A DNA stretch of 64,000 bases from contig NZ_FYEY01000001.1 of assembly GCF_900187385.1 (NCBI RefSeq), positions 6,696,001 through 6,760,000 on the forward strand, in the 5' to 3' direction. The DNA is from Streptomyces sp. 2114.4. Lineage in GTDB: Bacteria > Actinomycetota > Actinomycetes > Streptomycetales > Streptomycetaceae. A program made the translations under genes and the position numbers. Numbering within the stretch: the stretch's first letter is position 1; the number at the start of each line of letters is the position of its first letter. Of this stretch, positions 1-9,749 are shown piece by piece. Under the pieces are notes generated by a model. It made no database searches. It was not told where the DNA came from and saw only the letters and a program-made list of their open reading frames with translations.

Positions 1-160
1 TGATCGTCGTGCGGCACCGCCGCGTTGTACCCGGAACCGGCCACATGGCAGACGATCGCCCCTTGACGATCACGCGTCGACCGGCCCGAGCACCCCGCCC
101 CCAGCCCGCGCCAACGAAGTGGCAACTTCAGGTCGGAAACGGCTCATTGGGAATTCGCCA

Positions 161-1402
161 TCAGGTGTAGGTGAAGCGCACGGGGTTGCTGGTGCCGGCG
201 GGGGTGGTGACGGTGACGGGCACCGTTCCGGTTCCGGACGGGACGACAGCGAGGATGACGTTGTCGGACAGGACGGTGAAGCTTTCCGCCGGGTGGTCAC
301 CGAAGGCGACGCTCCTCGCGCGGTTGACCTTGCAGCCGAAGATGACGATGGTGTCGCCGGTGCGGGCGCTCTGCGGCGTCACTGCCACGAGCTTGGGTGG
401 CAGTGAGGCGCTGTAGGTGAACGACTCACCATTGCTGGTACCACCGGGCGTGGTGACCCTTACCGGCACCGTCCCGGTCCCGGGCGGAGTGGTGATCCCG
501 ATGATGGTGTCGGAGGCAACCGTGAAGTCGGCCGCCGCGGTACCACCGAAGTCAACCGCCGTCGCGCCGGTGAAACCGGAGCCCACAGCGATGATGTCGC
601 TGCCACCGGCCGGATCGCCCGCCTGCGGCGCAATCGCCTTGAGGACCGGTGCCGAGACATAGGTGAAGCGCACGGGGTTGCTGGTGCCGGCCGGGGTGGT
701 GACGGTGACGGGCACCGTTCCGGTTCCGGACGGGACGACAGCGAGGATGACGTTGTCGGACAGGACGGTGAAGCTTTCCGCCGGGTGGCCACCGAAGGCG
801 ACGCTCCTCGCGCGGTTGACCTTGCAGCCGAAGATGACGACGGTGCGGCCAGGACGGCCACTCCTCGGCGTCACTGCCACGAGCTTGGGTGGCAGTGAGG
901 CGCTGTAGGTGAACGACTCACCATTGCTGGTACCACCGGGCGTGGTGACCCTTACCGGCACCGTCCCGGTCCCGGGCGGAGTGGTGATCCCGATGATGGT
1001 GTCGGAGGCAACCGTGAAGTCGGCCGCCGCGGTACCACCGAAGTCAACCGCCGTCGCGCCGGTGAAACCGGAGCCCACAGCGATGATGTTGCTGCCACCG
1101 GCCGGATCCCCCGCCTGCGGCGCAATCGCCTTGAGGACCGGTGATTCCGCTGATCCGGCGTAGGAGTACGTGAGGCTGTTGCTGGGGCGTCCGGCAGTGA
1201 CAACGCTGACCCGAACGCTTCCACTTCCGGGCGGCGCAACCGCCGTGATCGTGGTGTCGGAGGTGACGGTGAAGCTTGGGGCCGAAGCGGCGCCGAAGGT
1301 GACATCGCTGGTAGCGGCGAGCCCGCAGCCGCTGATGGCGACGGTATTGCCGCCTGCGGCTGGGCCCGTGCTCGGGTGGAGAGCGGTGATGTGGGCAGAC
1401 AT
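161..1402 (-). CDS. Five-repeat IPT/TIG domain protein
   Basis: This 413-aa protein is built almost wholly of five IPT/TIG immunoglobulin-like domains of about 82 residues. Each opens with a VxAIxPxxG-type strand and ends with a VTTPGGTSN-type hairpin followed by an FTY strand. Domains 2 and 4 are near copies of each other, as are 3 and 5. There is no recognisable signal peptide, transmembrane segment or anchor: the ATG is followed directly by the first TIG strand. The start is supported by an AGAAGG ribosome site about 7 bases upstream. TIG domains occur in extracellular and DNA-binding proteins, so the role is unknown. A second TIG protein lies at 2519-4210 on the other strand, which suggests a related pair. 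Export, if any, would need a non-classical route. Confidence 0.85.
   Translation of the reverse strand: MSAHITALHPSTGPAAGGNTVAISGCGLAATSDVTFGAASAPSFTVTSDTTITAVAPPGSGSVRVSVVTAGRPSNSLTYSYAGSAESPVLKAIAPQAGDPAGGSNIIAVGSGFTGATAVDFGGTAAADFTVASDTIIGITTPPGTGTVPVRVTTPGGTSNGESFTYSASLPPKLVAVTPRSGRPGRTVVIFGCKVNRARSVAFGGHPAESFTVLSDNVILAVVPSGTGTVPVTVTTPAGTSNPVRFTYVSAPVLKAIAPQAGDPAGGSDIIAVGSGFTGATAVDFGGTAAADFTVASDTIIGITTPPGTGTVPVRVTTPGGTSNGESFTYSASLPPKLVAVTPQSARTGDTIVIFGCKVNRARSVAFGDHPAESFTVLSDNVILAVVPSGTGTVPVTVTTPAGTSNPVRFTYT
171..1154. repeat. Two tandem 492-bp repeats inside the TIG gene
   Basis: Bases 171-662 and 663-1154 are direct copies with only a handful of differences, clustered at the 3' part of each first half. 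Each copy holds two 246-bp TIG units, so the gene grew by a recent two-domain duplication. The unit at about 1155-1400 is a diverged fifth domain. Confidence 0.9.
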
Positions 1403-1724
1403 GCCACAGCCTTCTTTCCTTCGTAGGCGATCAGTTCGCGCGCAGGTCAGCTGACCTGCGCAAAGAAGCCAGCCGCATCGGTACCGCGAGGCAACAGGCC
1501 GTCAGATGGAGGCGGAATGCGATCGATTGCGAAGCGGCCTCAACCGATTGAACTGAACCTGTCCATACGAGGGGAAGGAGTGAGTTCACACTCGATGAAT
1601 CATATGTGGTGAATATGATTACCGTATAAGGAGCCGGGGATCTCGCCGCTCTTCCCGGCTCTTCCGGCATGTGACTATCCCGGTTCCGCTTCGCTCCCCA
1701 AGCGCCTGGCCAATACCTCCGCCA
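1403..1724. other. Gene-free stretch upstream of the TIG gene
   Basis: No convincing reading frame is seen. Bases about 1580-1635 are unusually AT-rich for this genome and may hold the promoter of the minus-strand TIG gene, but no clear -35/-10 pair could be assigned. Confidence 0.4.
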
Positions 1725-2039
1725 GATGCTGCGGCCAGGCTGCGCATCCTGCGCGCCTACCCCCGCAACGACCAGAGGACCGCAGTCCAGTTCATCGACT
1801 ACGTGCTGGCCAAGCTCCCCTTCGCCGTCGAGCAGGTCCAGACCGACAACGGTCAGGAATTCGGCCAGCCTCAGGCCATCGACGACGTCAACCTCTTCAA
1901 CATCAAGCTGCAGGAGCGGGAGAACTACTACAACTACCATTGCCCCCACGGAGCCCTCACCGGCCAGACTCCCTACGAACGCCTACGCCAGAAAGCCCCA
2001 AGACCCACTGTCATAGGCGTCCGTCAGTCGCACATTTAG
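1725..2039 (+). pseudogene. IS481-type transposase remnant with internal deletion
   Basis: This is the C-terminal integrase-core part of an IS481-type transposase. The block ending VQTDNGQEFG carries the second catalytic Asp. The frame then jumps to the family's C-terminal NYH-PHGAL-GQTPYERL block. The segment between them, which normally holds the third catalytic acidic residue, is missing (roughly 50 residues). The N-terminal half is also absent, so it cannot be active. It sits between the two TIG genes and may mark the rearrangement that brought them together. Confidence 0.8.
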
Positions 2040-2089
2040 GGTACGGCAGGAGAAGTCGTCGGCGAGGATCTTCAGCCTCCACGGGATTC

Positions 2090-2167
2090 TCATGCCGCGG
2101 ACAGGAGCTGGTCCTCGGCGCAGGCCATCGACACGTCGTAGTTGTCGTGTTCGAGGCCGAAGTTGGC
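2090..2167 (-). pseudogene. Short C-terminal coding remnant, unidentified
   Basis: A stretch ending LEHDNYDVSMACAEDQLL, then two alanines and a stop, reads with almost only G or C at third positions, so it is probably the tail of a lost gene. I do not recognise the family. The rest of 2040-2518 holds no gene I can support apart from a plausible leader for the propeller gene. Confidence 0.4.
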
Positions 2168-2518
2168 GGGCGGGCCGCAGCAGCCGCCCCGGGGCGGCAT
2201 TAGCCTCGGGTACACAAGGATGGATGCTCTGCTCGGGTTTGATGCGCAGATGGGGAGCGGTTCCTGCGGCGGTGGTGATATCGAGTTAAAGGGGCGCGAA
2301 AGGGAGTACAGGGCGTTATTCATACGGTGTGAAGTGCCTCCAATCCGCCTGCCCGTGTGCCCACTTCTTCGGTTTACTGCTTCGGGCCGGGGAACTCGAC
2401 GTATATGGGCTCGCCTTCAAAGGCCGCCCCGCGCAACGTCTTTCCGCTAGGCGTCGAGTATCCGGACTCGGCAGACGAGCAATCGCCTGCTACATCCTGC
2501 TCAGGAAATGGGTGCACG

Positions 2519-4210
2519 ATGAAGGCACAGGAAACAACCACGCCCCCAAGACCGTCGATTCACGACGCCTCGGCAACTCTTGCCGCCCCGTCCCCGCAAG
2601 TCATCGCGACACTCCCGGCGGGGACCAAGCCGCTGGGAGTGGCGACCAGCCCTCTGGGGCCGCCGCTCGCTTACGCGGCCAGTAACGCCTCGGGGACCGT
2701 CAGCATTCTCGATACCGGAACGCTCACGATCTCCACCCCTGCGGCCCCGTTGATCGCCCCCGCAGGGGTCGCGCTCACCCCGGACAATGTCTACCTCTAC
2801 GTGGCCAACAGTGGTGGGAACACTGTCAGTGTGGTGCAGCGCAATCTCTTTGCGGTCACCAACACGATCGGGGTGGGGAAAAGCCCCTTCGGTATCCAGG
2901 TGAGCCCCGACGGCCTGTTCGCCTACGTCGCCAACCAGAACTCGAACACCCTCAGTGTCATCAGCACCGTCACCCGCGCCGTCGTCGCGACCATCCCGGT
3001 CGGGATCAAGCCCACATGGGTGGTAGCCGCCCCCAACGACCTGGAGGTGTATGTGACCAACCAGGGCGGTAACTCGCTCAGCGTGATCAGCACGGCCACC
3101 AACACGGTCGTGGCGACCATCACTGGCCTGTCGGCTCCCTATGGCGCAGCGATCACCAACGACAGCCGGTACCTGTACGTGGCCAACAGCACCGCGAACA
3201 CCATCAGCGTCATTGACACCGTCAGCCGGACAATCATCGCCACGATCCCCGTGGGCACCACGCCGTGGGGCGTGACGGTCACCCCGGACAACAGGCACGT
3301 CTACGTGGCGAACAACGGCTCCGACACGGTCAGCTATATCGACACCGCCACCAACACCGTGAGCAGCACCGTCGCTGTCGGCCATCAGCCGACCGGCGTC
3401 GGGGTCGCCGCCAGTGGGCTGACCGCGTACGTGTCCAACAACGGCGCGAACACCGTCACCATCCTCGCGCTCATCAACATGATCAGTCCCCCGGCGGGGC
3501 CGGAGGCCGGCGGCAACATCGTGACCGTCACCGGCACCAACCTGGCCGGTGCCACCGCGGTGAAATTCGGCCAGGTGCCCGGCACCATCATGGCCAACAC
3601 GCCCAACCAGATTCTCGTGGTCCCCCCACCCGGCGTCGGTGTCGCCCAGCTGACCGTCACCACTCCGGGAGGCACCAGCAATCCCAAACCGTACGTCTAC
3701 GCTCCGGGCAGCGAGCTGGACAGTCTGGTCCCGGGAACCGGCAGGACCGCCGGCAGGAACATCATCAGCATCAAGGGGAACAGGTTGAGCACCGCCACGC
3801 AGGTGCGGTTCGGCTCGGTGCCCGCCGTGCCCACCGTGGTCAGTGACCAGTTGATCACCGTCACCGTCCCACCTGCCGCCACACCCGGCCTGGTTCCCGT
3901 CACCGTCACCACGGCTGGCGGTATCACCCCTCAACCCATCACCTACGCGTACATCGATCCGCCCCTCCTCAGCGCCGTGAGCCCGAACACCGGCCCGGTC
4001 CCCGGCGGGAACGTCATCAACCTCTACGGCCTGAACCTGTCGACGACCAGCCTGGTCACGTTCAACGATGCGCCTGTTCAGTACAGCGTCCAGTCCGACA
4101 CCGTCCTGACCGTCGTCGTGCCCCCGAGCCCAGCCGCCGGAACGGTGGACATCACCGTCACTACCGACTCCGGTACGAGCACGCTCACCAGCGCCTACAT
4201 CTACGTCTGA
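2519..4210 (+). CDS. YVTN beta-propeller plus three IPT/TIG domains
   Basis: This is a 563-aa protein. After a short Pro/Ala-rich N-terminus it has about seven YVTN-type blades of ~42 residues, with repeated YVAN and NTVSVI motifs (roughly residues 20-320). Three TIG domains follow (roughly 320-563), each with VTTPGGTSN-like hairpins matching those of the 161-1402 protein. ATG 2519 is preferred to the more upstream start at 2357 because a purine-rich CAGGAAA lies upstream and the first repeat begins shortly after it. There is no clear signal peptide or anchor, though most relatives are surface or secreted proteins. The role is probably protein or surface binding. The substrate is unknown. Confidence 0.85.
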   Translation: MKAQETTTPPRPSIHDASATLAAPSPQVIATLPAGTKPLGVATSPLGPPLAYAASNASGTVSILDTGTLTISTPAAPLIAPAGVALTPDNVYLYVANSGGNTVSVVQRNLFAVTNTIGVGKSPFGIQVSPDGLFAYVANQNSNTLSVISTVTRAVVATIPVGIKPTWVVAAPNDLEVYVTNQGGNSLSVISTATNTVVATITGLSAPYGAAITNDSRYLYVANSTANTISVIDTVSRTIIATIPVGTTPWGVTVTPDNRHVYVANNGSDTVSYIDTATNTVSSTVAVGHQPTGVGVAASGLTAYVSNNGANTVTILALINMISPPAGPEAGGNIVTVTGTNLAGATAVKFGQVPGTIMANTPNQILVVPPPGVGVAQLTVTTPGGTSNPKPYVYAPGSELDSLVPGTGRTAGRNIISIKGNRLSTATQVRFGSVPAVPTVVSDQLITVTVPPAATPGLVPVTVTTAGGITPQPITYAYIDPPLLSAVSPNTGPVPGGNVINLYGLNLSTTSLVTFNDAPVQYSVQSDTVLTVVVPPSPAAGTVDITVTTDSGTSTLTSAYIYV

Positions 4211-5014
4211 GCCAGGAACCGGGGAGCGGGGCAGCTGGTTCGGCTCGGGTGAGGCGCCGCAGCAGAATGCTGGTGAGGGTAGGCAGGAAATCCTGCAGCC
4301 GGTGCTCGACGTACCGCCGCGGTGGCGCGGGGCAGGCATCCTCACAGCTGAGCGCCTGTCCCCAGCTGGCCGACCGCAACGTCAATGGCGGCTACGGCCG
4401 CCATGGTGAGCGAATTGAAGAGTTCTTCGGCGTCACGGCGTCACGGCGTCACGGCGTCTTGGCAGTCCAGCGCTGTCGGAACCCGGAATCTGAGCTACCG
4501 GGCAAGTACAGCAACGACGGCTCGTGCCTTCTCCGATGCCCTCCACCATCCTGCGGACGGGAAACCGAGCACCTTCTGGGCTTCACCAGCCTCGCCTACA
4601 CCCTGATCTCCTCCTCCATCTGGACACCATCGGCCGGCGAGCCCCTATGCGCTGTTCGTTATGGAAGTGCACGCCCCTGAGGGCCTATGTCTTCGGCGTC
4701 ACCCCCGTCGTGGAAGGACGGGGGACAGCCCGACTCAAACTTACCGGTGAGCCATTAGCCACCACACCCGTCGGCAAAACGGAGACGGGGCGAAACACCC
4801 CCGAGTGCCGGTGGTACGTGGACGGATCGCCGGTGAGGACCGGGGCCGGTGTTTCCCTCCTGCACTGGCCCCGGAACAGGCGAGCGGTTCTCACAGCCCC
4901 AAGGCCCCGCGTGGAGCCGCCAGGTGGCCGGTCAGACACAAGTTTCCGCGTCATATGGGTGCCCGCAGAGCCCGTCCCGTATGGAGCCCAGCCGGCGAGT
5001 GGATGGTTTCCATA
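4211..5014. other. Gene-free region with a small tandem repeat
   Basis: No gene is supported. Bases about 4431-4462 are three perfect copies and one degenerate copy of the 8-mer CGTCACGG. Around 4700-4730 a CCCCGTC/GACGGGG stem is possible, but no RNA family is recognised. Reading frames here have no consistent third-position bias. Confidence 0.4.
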
Positions 5015-5140
5015 AACGTGGCACCGAGGCCGAATGGAGTGTCCACTTGCGGGTGTTCAAGGAGGGCAACGAGGTGAAGTGGACCGAGAACGTCCAGCAG
5101 ACGCAGCAGGCGGGTCCGCTTGCGCCCAACTACCGGGTGA
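5015..5140 (+). pseudogene. Coding-like remnant, unidentified
   Basis: About 40 codons with strong GC3 bias (containing EWSVHLRVFKEGNEVKW) read cleanly, then meet the opposing ligase remnant. There is no start, domain or recognisable family. It is probably the surviving end of a lost gene. Confidence 0.35.
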
Positions 5141-5270
5141 CCACCTCCGGTCGGCCGTGCTGGGGGGAGCGCGCCCACGACTCCGCCAGCCGGTGCCCTG
5201 CGACCAGCTCCTTCAGCCGCGCACGGCGCTCCGCATATGGCCGGGCCAGCAGCTCCTCCCCTTCCGCTGT
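5130..5270 (-). pseudogene. ATP-dependent DNA ligase fragment
   Basis: The last ~45 codons read as EGEELLARPYAERRARLKEL followed by a short tail. This matches the segment after motif III in LigC/LigD-type ATP-dependent ligases (compare LDGSLLGAPYYERRRLL in the intact ligase at 35538-36509). The nucleotidyl-transfer motifs before and after are missing, so this is a relic. It is not an obvious copy of the intact ligase. Confidence 0.55.
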
Positions 5271-5745
5271 GGTAACCGGTGCCGCCCCTCGTTCGTAGTC
5301 TCCCGGGCGCGCAGGGGCCGCAGGCCGCCGGGCAGGTCCGGGAGCTGGAAGGCGTACCGGCCGAGCATGGTGTCGGGGACGGAGATGGAAGCGGCCGCCT
5401 GGCGGCCTGTGGGGGAGGGGAGCATGCCTGGGCCTGGCGCTGAGGCTGACGGCGACGTGAGGGCGGCCGCGATCTGGTGCCGTGGACGCAGCCGCCCGCG
5501 CAGCGCGACGGCGGTCACCAGCGGCGTGCTGCGGCCCACGGCTGGTCCTTGCCGGTGGCGTCTGGGGGGCCTTCCGCACCCCTGTCGGCGGCGGTTGAAC
5601 CGGGCTCAGGCACGTATCTCGTGAGGACGACCAACAGGCCTGTAGCTGATTACTGGGAGGGACGCCGTGTGCTACGCCTTCGGTTTACGCCGGGACGCAG
5701 TCCATCGCGCGGCTCATTCGATGGCGTAGGTGATGAGGACCGCGC
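5271..5745. other. No gene supported
   Basis: Several overlapping reading frames exist on both strands, but none has a ribosome site, a recognisable domain or consistent codon bias. It is likely decayed sequence continuous with the ligase remnant. Confidence 0.35.
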
Positions 5746-6156
5746 TCAGCGGACGGCCTGGGCCTGGACCGTCCACGTGGTGTGAAACGTCATCCCCTGA
5801 CAGCGGATGTCGGCGTCTTCCTTCAGCTTCACAGCGTCAGCCAGCACGAATGGCAGGTTGGCCTGGCTGAGGTCAAGTGTGGGCAGGGGGCCCACGCCGG
5901 CTGTGGACAGTTCGATCTGATCGTGGCAGTACGTCATGTCGTCGGCGTTCGCAACGGTGTCGATCACGACATCGCCGGCGGCAATGGAGGTCAGTTGGGC
6001 CCTTACATTGCTGTTCGGGTTGGTGAAGGTGAGGGTGACGTCTGCGGTTTCACCGGGCAGCAGTGGGGCGGTTTGCCCGCCGGTGACCGTGATGGGGGCG
6101 AATTTCTCGGCGGAGCCTGTCACCGGGCCCGATGTGCTCTGCTGGATGAAAGCCAT
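5746..6156 (-). CDS. Small beta-rich protein of unknown function
   Basis: This 136-aa protein has a perfect AGGAGG site six bases before its ATG and strong codon bias, so it is very probably expressed. It is rich in beta-strand-like segments (PITVTGGQTAPLLPGETADV, then LTFTNPNSNVRAQLTSI) resembling an immunoglobulin-like or CARDB-like sandwich. It has two cysteines (CHDQ and IRCQG) that could pair. There is no signal peptide: it starts MAFIQQSTSG. The fold suggests a relation in style to the TIG proteins nearby, but no family is recognised and function is unknown. Confidence 0.75.
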   Translation of the reverse strand: MAFIQQSTSGPVTGSAEKFAPITVTGGQTAPLLPGETADVTLTFTNPNSNVRAQLTSIAAGDVVIDTVANADDMTYCHDQIELSTAGVGPLPTLDLSQANLPFVLADAVKLKEDADIRCQGMTFHTTWTVQAQAVR

Positions 6157-6769
6157 GATGTGCCTCCTGCTCAGACGGACTGGATGTGCGCAGGAACGGT
6201 CCGTCCTCGGCGGCCCGTGCCGTCAGTGATCACTGGGCGCTGCCGTGGATTTTCCTGCGGGGCCTGGAGCCGGCGGCTCACAGCCGCCTGGGAGCCCGAG
6301 CGGCCGACGTGGCCACATCGGCCTATGGGCCTGGTAAGGGGCCAGCGCTCTGTCGCCGAGAACGCGGACGGCCCTCCCGCTCAGGCCGATCGAAACAGTG
6401 GTGAGGGAACACGCCGGCCCGAAACCGCTGCCTCTGCGGGCACGCAGGAAAACGGTCAGGACGGCAGCCGAACCCCGGCCCGGCACAGCGGCCTGGAACG
6501 CCGTCCCTGGGGCCGACGGTGGGCCAGCTGCCACTCTCCTGTGGAGGGATGGGTGGCCCACCTGTTCGGATGCGTAAAGTAATCCATTTGCACTACGTCG
6601 TTGACAACCATATTGACGTCACCTCACCCGAACGGTGGAGCGCTCGGAGTCGGCAACCCGCGGAAGGTGCGCCCTTCGGGTCGTCATGGCGGGCGCACAG
6701 GGCGGTCAGGTAGGCGTGAGCGGCCAAGGGGGGGGCATGTGGCGGTGCCAGCCGGGATGGCCTGCGGGA
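6157..6769. other. No gene supported
   Basis: Apart from the strong AGGAGG ribosome site of the minus-strand gene at its left edge, no coding or RNA feature could be supported here. Confidence 0.4.
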
Positions 6770-7115
6770 TCACCCCTGCTGAGCTCTTCGGATTGTTGTC
6801 GGTCGATGGGTGAGTGTGAGTCCGGTGCCGGCGAGGTGGCCGTCGATGAGATCGGGGCGGAGCTGAATATGACGCAGGCCCCGGCGGAGGGTGCGTTCAA
6901 GGTGGTCGTCGTCGGTGAAGGCGGTGTTGGCCGGCGGGCCACGCCATAACAGCGACCAGACGCCCTCCACCGGTTCAAGTCCGATGCATACGGGGGCAGT
7001 TGCACGCGATGGTGAGCCAGTCCTGTTCGGTCGCTCAGCCACGCATCCCGGCGGCCCGGTGGGTGTTGAGATTGTCCCAGATCGGGACGATAGGGGCATG
7101 TGTGAGAGCGCGGCC
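6770..7115 (-). pseudogene. IS630-type transposase C-terminal fragment, frameshifted
   Basis: Reading minus strand across frames gives, in order, IWDNLNTHRAAGM (the catalytic Asp-Asn block), QLPPYASDLN, then PVEGVWSLL (the final catalytic Glu), TAFTDDDHLERTLRRGLRHI and a short tail. This is the classic order of IS630-type C-termini, but it is spread over three frames with an in-frame stop. The first half of the transposase is absent. It is an inactive relic. Confidence 0.75.
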
Positions 7116-7501
7116 GGCGTCCGCTCATGTGGCCCGGTTCGCTCTCTGCCTGCTGCACGGCCGCAAGGAGTCCACCTTCAAGGCATACGGGTCTGAGGCG
7201 CTCAGCCCGTCGGCTGAGTCGGATCGGCCGCCTCGTCAGCCGTTTTGGCCTGCCCGCCGCAAACACCTCGTTGACGAGCCTCTGCTGCGCCTTCTGGAAC
7301 GCTTCGGCCGTGGCGGCGAAGTCCGCGACATCCTCCACACGAAACCCGAAACGACCCCAGACGGCACCGCCGCGCCACGTTCAGATCGCGCATGGCCAGC
7401 CGTCTCGATGGTCACAGCTATGTGGCCTTGGCGCTCCGATGCGCCGCGTTCGCAGCTTCCTCGCCCAGATCGGAGGGGTTCGCCAACCACCGTCCAAACA
7501 C
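7116..7501. other. Decayed region with one coding-like patch
   Basis: On the minus strand at about 7245-7338 a patch starting MEDVADFAATAEAFQKAQQR has good codon bias but runs into non-coding sequence. I cannot name it. Nothing else is supported. Confidence 0.3.
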
Positions 7502-7770
7502 TCGGCGCGGCATCTGACGGTCCCCGACCGGGAGGAGAGTTCACGTGGCATCGCAGCGGGTGAGTCCGCTCGACGTATCGTCGGGCGCCTGGGCAGGCCG
7601 CCGTCGAGTATCTCGCGCGGGATGGCTCGCAAGGGCGGTCATGAGCACTACCAGGCCACCGTCGCGGACCACGAGGCATACCGGCGGGCTCGGCGCCCCA
7701 AGGCGGCCAAGCACGCCCAACTCCCCCTACGGCTGGCAGTTGTCGAGGAGAAGCTGGCGCTCAGTGGGTC
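7502..7770 (+). pseudogene. IS30-type transposase N-terminal fragment
   Basis: The frame reads TVPDREESSRGIAAGESARR, then IVGRLGRPPSSISRGMAR and ARRPKAAKHAQL with VVEEKLAL. This is the helix-turn-helix and following region of IS30-type transposases, which normally continue into RWSPEQI. Here the frame degenerates right after LAL. The catalytic half is missing. A separate catalytic IS30 half that begins at this very junction lies on the opposite strand at 11670-12181. Confidence 0.7.
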
Positions 7771-8455
7771 GCCGGACGCCGGTGAGGGGGCGTGGTCCCA
7801 GTAGCGTCGGCCGTAGCTGCTGCGCGGACTCGGGGCAGGTGCTGCCGGGCCGCGCTGAGAAGCTGTTTCCGATCCTCGGGCTCAGGACGGTGTCAGCGCT
7901 CGCCTGTGGAGGCTCGGGTGCTCTCGATGGTGGGGTTAGCGGCCCCAGTGCCTGGCCCGGCTGGGGGCCGACACGGCCAGGGACGCCGCCTTCGCGCGGT
8001 GTTGGCTACGTCGTGGCTGAGATCGGGGGGTAAACACTCGGGTGAGTGATGGGGAATGAGCCGTGGCTCTGGGGCAGGTGCCCCGGGGTCCGCTGCCTCC
8101 GGTGGGCTGGCTGAGAGGGAAAAGGCGTCAGACAGGTGGAACGCGGGACGGGGGTGACGCCTGGTGGCTGCTGCGCCGGCCCCCTGGCTTTTGTGCTGGA
8201 CGGAAGCGATGAGGCGATCTTTTCGCTGCCTTGGTGGGTTTCCGGCCATCGGGTGGTGTTCGAGTGAGGGCGGACGCGGCTGCGGACAGGTTGTTCCTGC
8301 GGGCGCCCGTTGCCCGTCCGCCGCGCGGTCGCCGGCGGCCCTTCACAGGGTGGGCTGCTTGGGCAGGCTGTCGCGCCGGGGGTGGACTTTCCGGCGGTCG
8401 TGGCGCGCGTCCAGGCCCATCGTTTGTGTTCGTCGACTCCGCGAGAGGATCCCTC
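7771..8455. other. No gene supported
   Basis: No family-level match, no ribosome site leading into a biased frame, and no strong hairpin was found. The last part presumably carries the promoter of the secreted-protein gene that follows. Confidence 0.35.
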
Positions 8456-8932
8456 ATGTCGGTCCGAAAGTCGTCTCTTCCCATGCTCTTGGGCGCTTCG
8501 TTGCTGGTCGCCGGTGCGCTATCGACGTCGGCCACTACGGCCAGCGCGGCGCCGGTGCCGGGGGCGGCGAAAGTCTGTTCCATCGAGGACTTCCGCACGT
8601 ATGACGGTATGAAGCAGATGAGCTCAAAGGTTGAGTTGTGCGCGTTCTCTGACGGTGAGAAGTTGCAGTGGGGGCTGGCATCGGCGAGGTGCTTCATCTC
8701 AAACCCGTTCTCTCCGTGGAGTGAGCTCCCCGAGTGCAGCGTGATGTCGTCGTATCTACTCAGCGCGTCCAAGGACGGCGTCCCGTTGGATGTAAAGGAG
8801 CTGCGCTACGCGGGACCTGGCACCTACCGCTTCACTGTGCACCTGCAAGTCAAAGGCCAGTCGTCGAGCGGTGACGTCGACACCTGGGTCGACGGTAAGC
8901 CCACGTACACGCTGAACCTCACCACGCCGTAG
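8456..8932 (+). CDS. Secreted protein of unknown function
   Basis: The 158-aa product starts MSVRKSSLPMLL and has a classic Sec signal peptide (basic n-region, Leu/Val core, cleavage near TASAA about residue 31). The mature ~125 residues carry four Cys (VCSIED, LCAFS, ARCFI, PECSV) that could form two disulfides, followed by a strand-rich C-terminus. ATG 8456 was chosen over earlier in-frame starts because it alone opens a signal peptide and has GAGAGG just upstream. No family is recognised. The small size and paired cysteines suit an extracellular inhibitor or binding protein, but that is a guess. Confidence 0.75.
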   Translation: MSVRKSSLPMLLGASLLVAGALSTSATTASAAPVPGAAKVCSIEDFRTYDGMKQMSSKVELCAFSDGEKLQWGLASARCFISNPFSPWSELPECSVMSSYLLSASKDGVPLDVKELRYAGPGTYRFTVHLQVKGQSSSGDVDTWVDGKPTYTLNLTTP

Positions 8933-9442
8933 GAAACGACGAGCCCGTCCTGTCGGGGACAGTCCCCACAACGGATGCGGGAGCGGCTAGAGGCGCCGTC
9001 CTCCAGAGCTGATCGGCCTCCTCGGAGTAGCTCATCACTGGGCGATGCAGACAGGTACCGCACAGTGATGGGCGCGCTGCCACACTCAGCGAGTGAGGCT
9101 CCCGCATTGATCTTCAAGTCAGCCTCCGCTACCCAGCGGACCACCTCTGATGCACAGCCGGGCCAACTCAACCGCTCACGGGCTATCTGATGAGAGAATT
9201 CCGATGCGGCACTCCAGTGCCCGGGCCCTGAGCCGTTCGGGTCCGTTCCCGGCATTTCGCCGCGTCGGCCGCGCTCTCTCGCGGTTTGCTGTCGTGGTGC
9301 GGGGATCCGATGCTGATGTACCCAGTCTGCTTGTGTACGCGGTCGCACCGTCGACGAGATCGCAGAGGTCAGGCGAAGAGGGGCCCAGGATGCATCGCGA
9401 CAAGCTCGGGAAGTGGCTGGGCGGCCGAGAGGCTGGGCGTCT
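8933..9442. other. No gene supported
   Basis: Frames on both strands are open, as is usual at high GC, but none shows a convincing start, domain or codon bias. Confidence 0.35.
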
Positions 9443-9712
9443 GTGAAGCCCAACGGCGTCCTGTACCGGCGCTCCGGGCTGAGCACCTTGATCGAGCTTG
9501 AGACCCTGCGGCTGGGGGGCGAGAGGAAGACCCTGATCCGGCGCACGCTGCTCGTCGTGGCTGCGGAGGAGCCCCGCCTGGGTGAATCCCAGCTGCACCA
9601 TCTGCTGGGCCGGGCGCGCGACCAGATCGACACGCCGGAGACGCTGCGCCTCACGGCAGCGGCGGCGGTCTTCTCCCCCGGGGCGCGCAGCGTGACCCCT
9701 GACAGTCCGTGA
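9443..9712 (+). CDS. Small uncharacterised ORF, possibly a gene remnant
   Basis: From GTG 9443 (purine-rich GAGAGG about 12 bases upstream) an 89-aa frame runs with very high GC3. It contains the charged helical segment IELETLRLGGERKTLIRR and QLHHLLGRARDQIDTPETLR. The bias says it is or was coding. No family is recognised, and an earlier ATG at 9413 would add ten low-quality residues. It may be the surviving C-terminal part of a longer gene. Confidence 0.4.
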   Translation: MKPNGVLYRRSGLSTLIELETLRLGGERKTLIRRTLLVVAAEEPRLGESQLHHLLGRARDQIDTPETLRLTAAAAVFSPGARSVTPDSP

Positions 9713-9749
9713 GACTGCGGCGACGTCGTCGACCGTGTAGTCGACAGGC

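Noticed and set aside
2501..4345. Minus-strand frame of 614 codons opposite the propeller/TIG gene
   Set aside because: It only mirrors the repeated structure of the real gene; no start or domain.
4431..4462. 8-bp tandem repeats considered as a CRISPR or regulatory array
   Set aside because: Units are contiguous without spacers and only three to four copies exist; no cas gene is present.
4690..4960. GC-rich stem region considered as a riboswitch or guide-RNA gene
   Set aside because: Only one short stem is visible, there is no downstream gene in register, and no known RNA family pattern was recognised.
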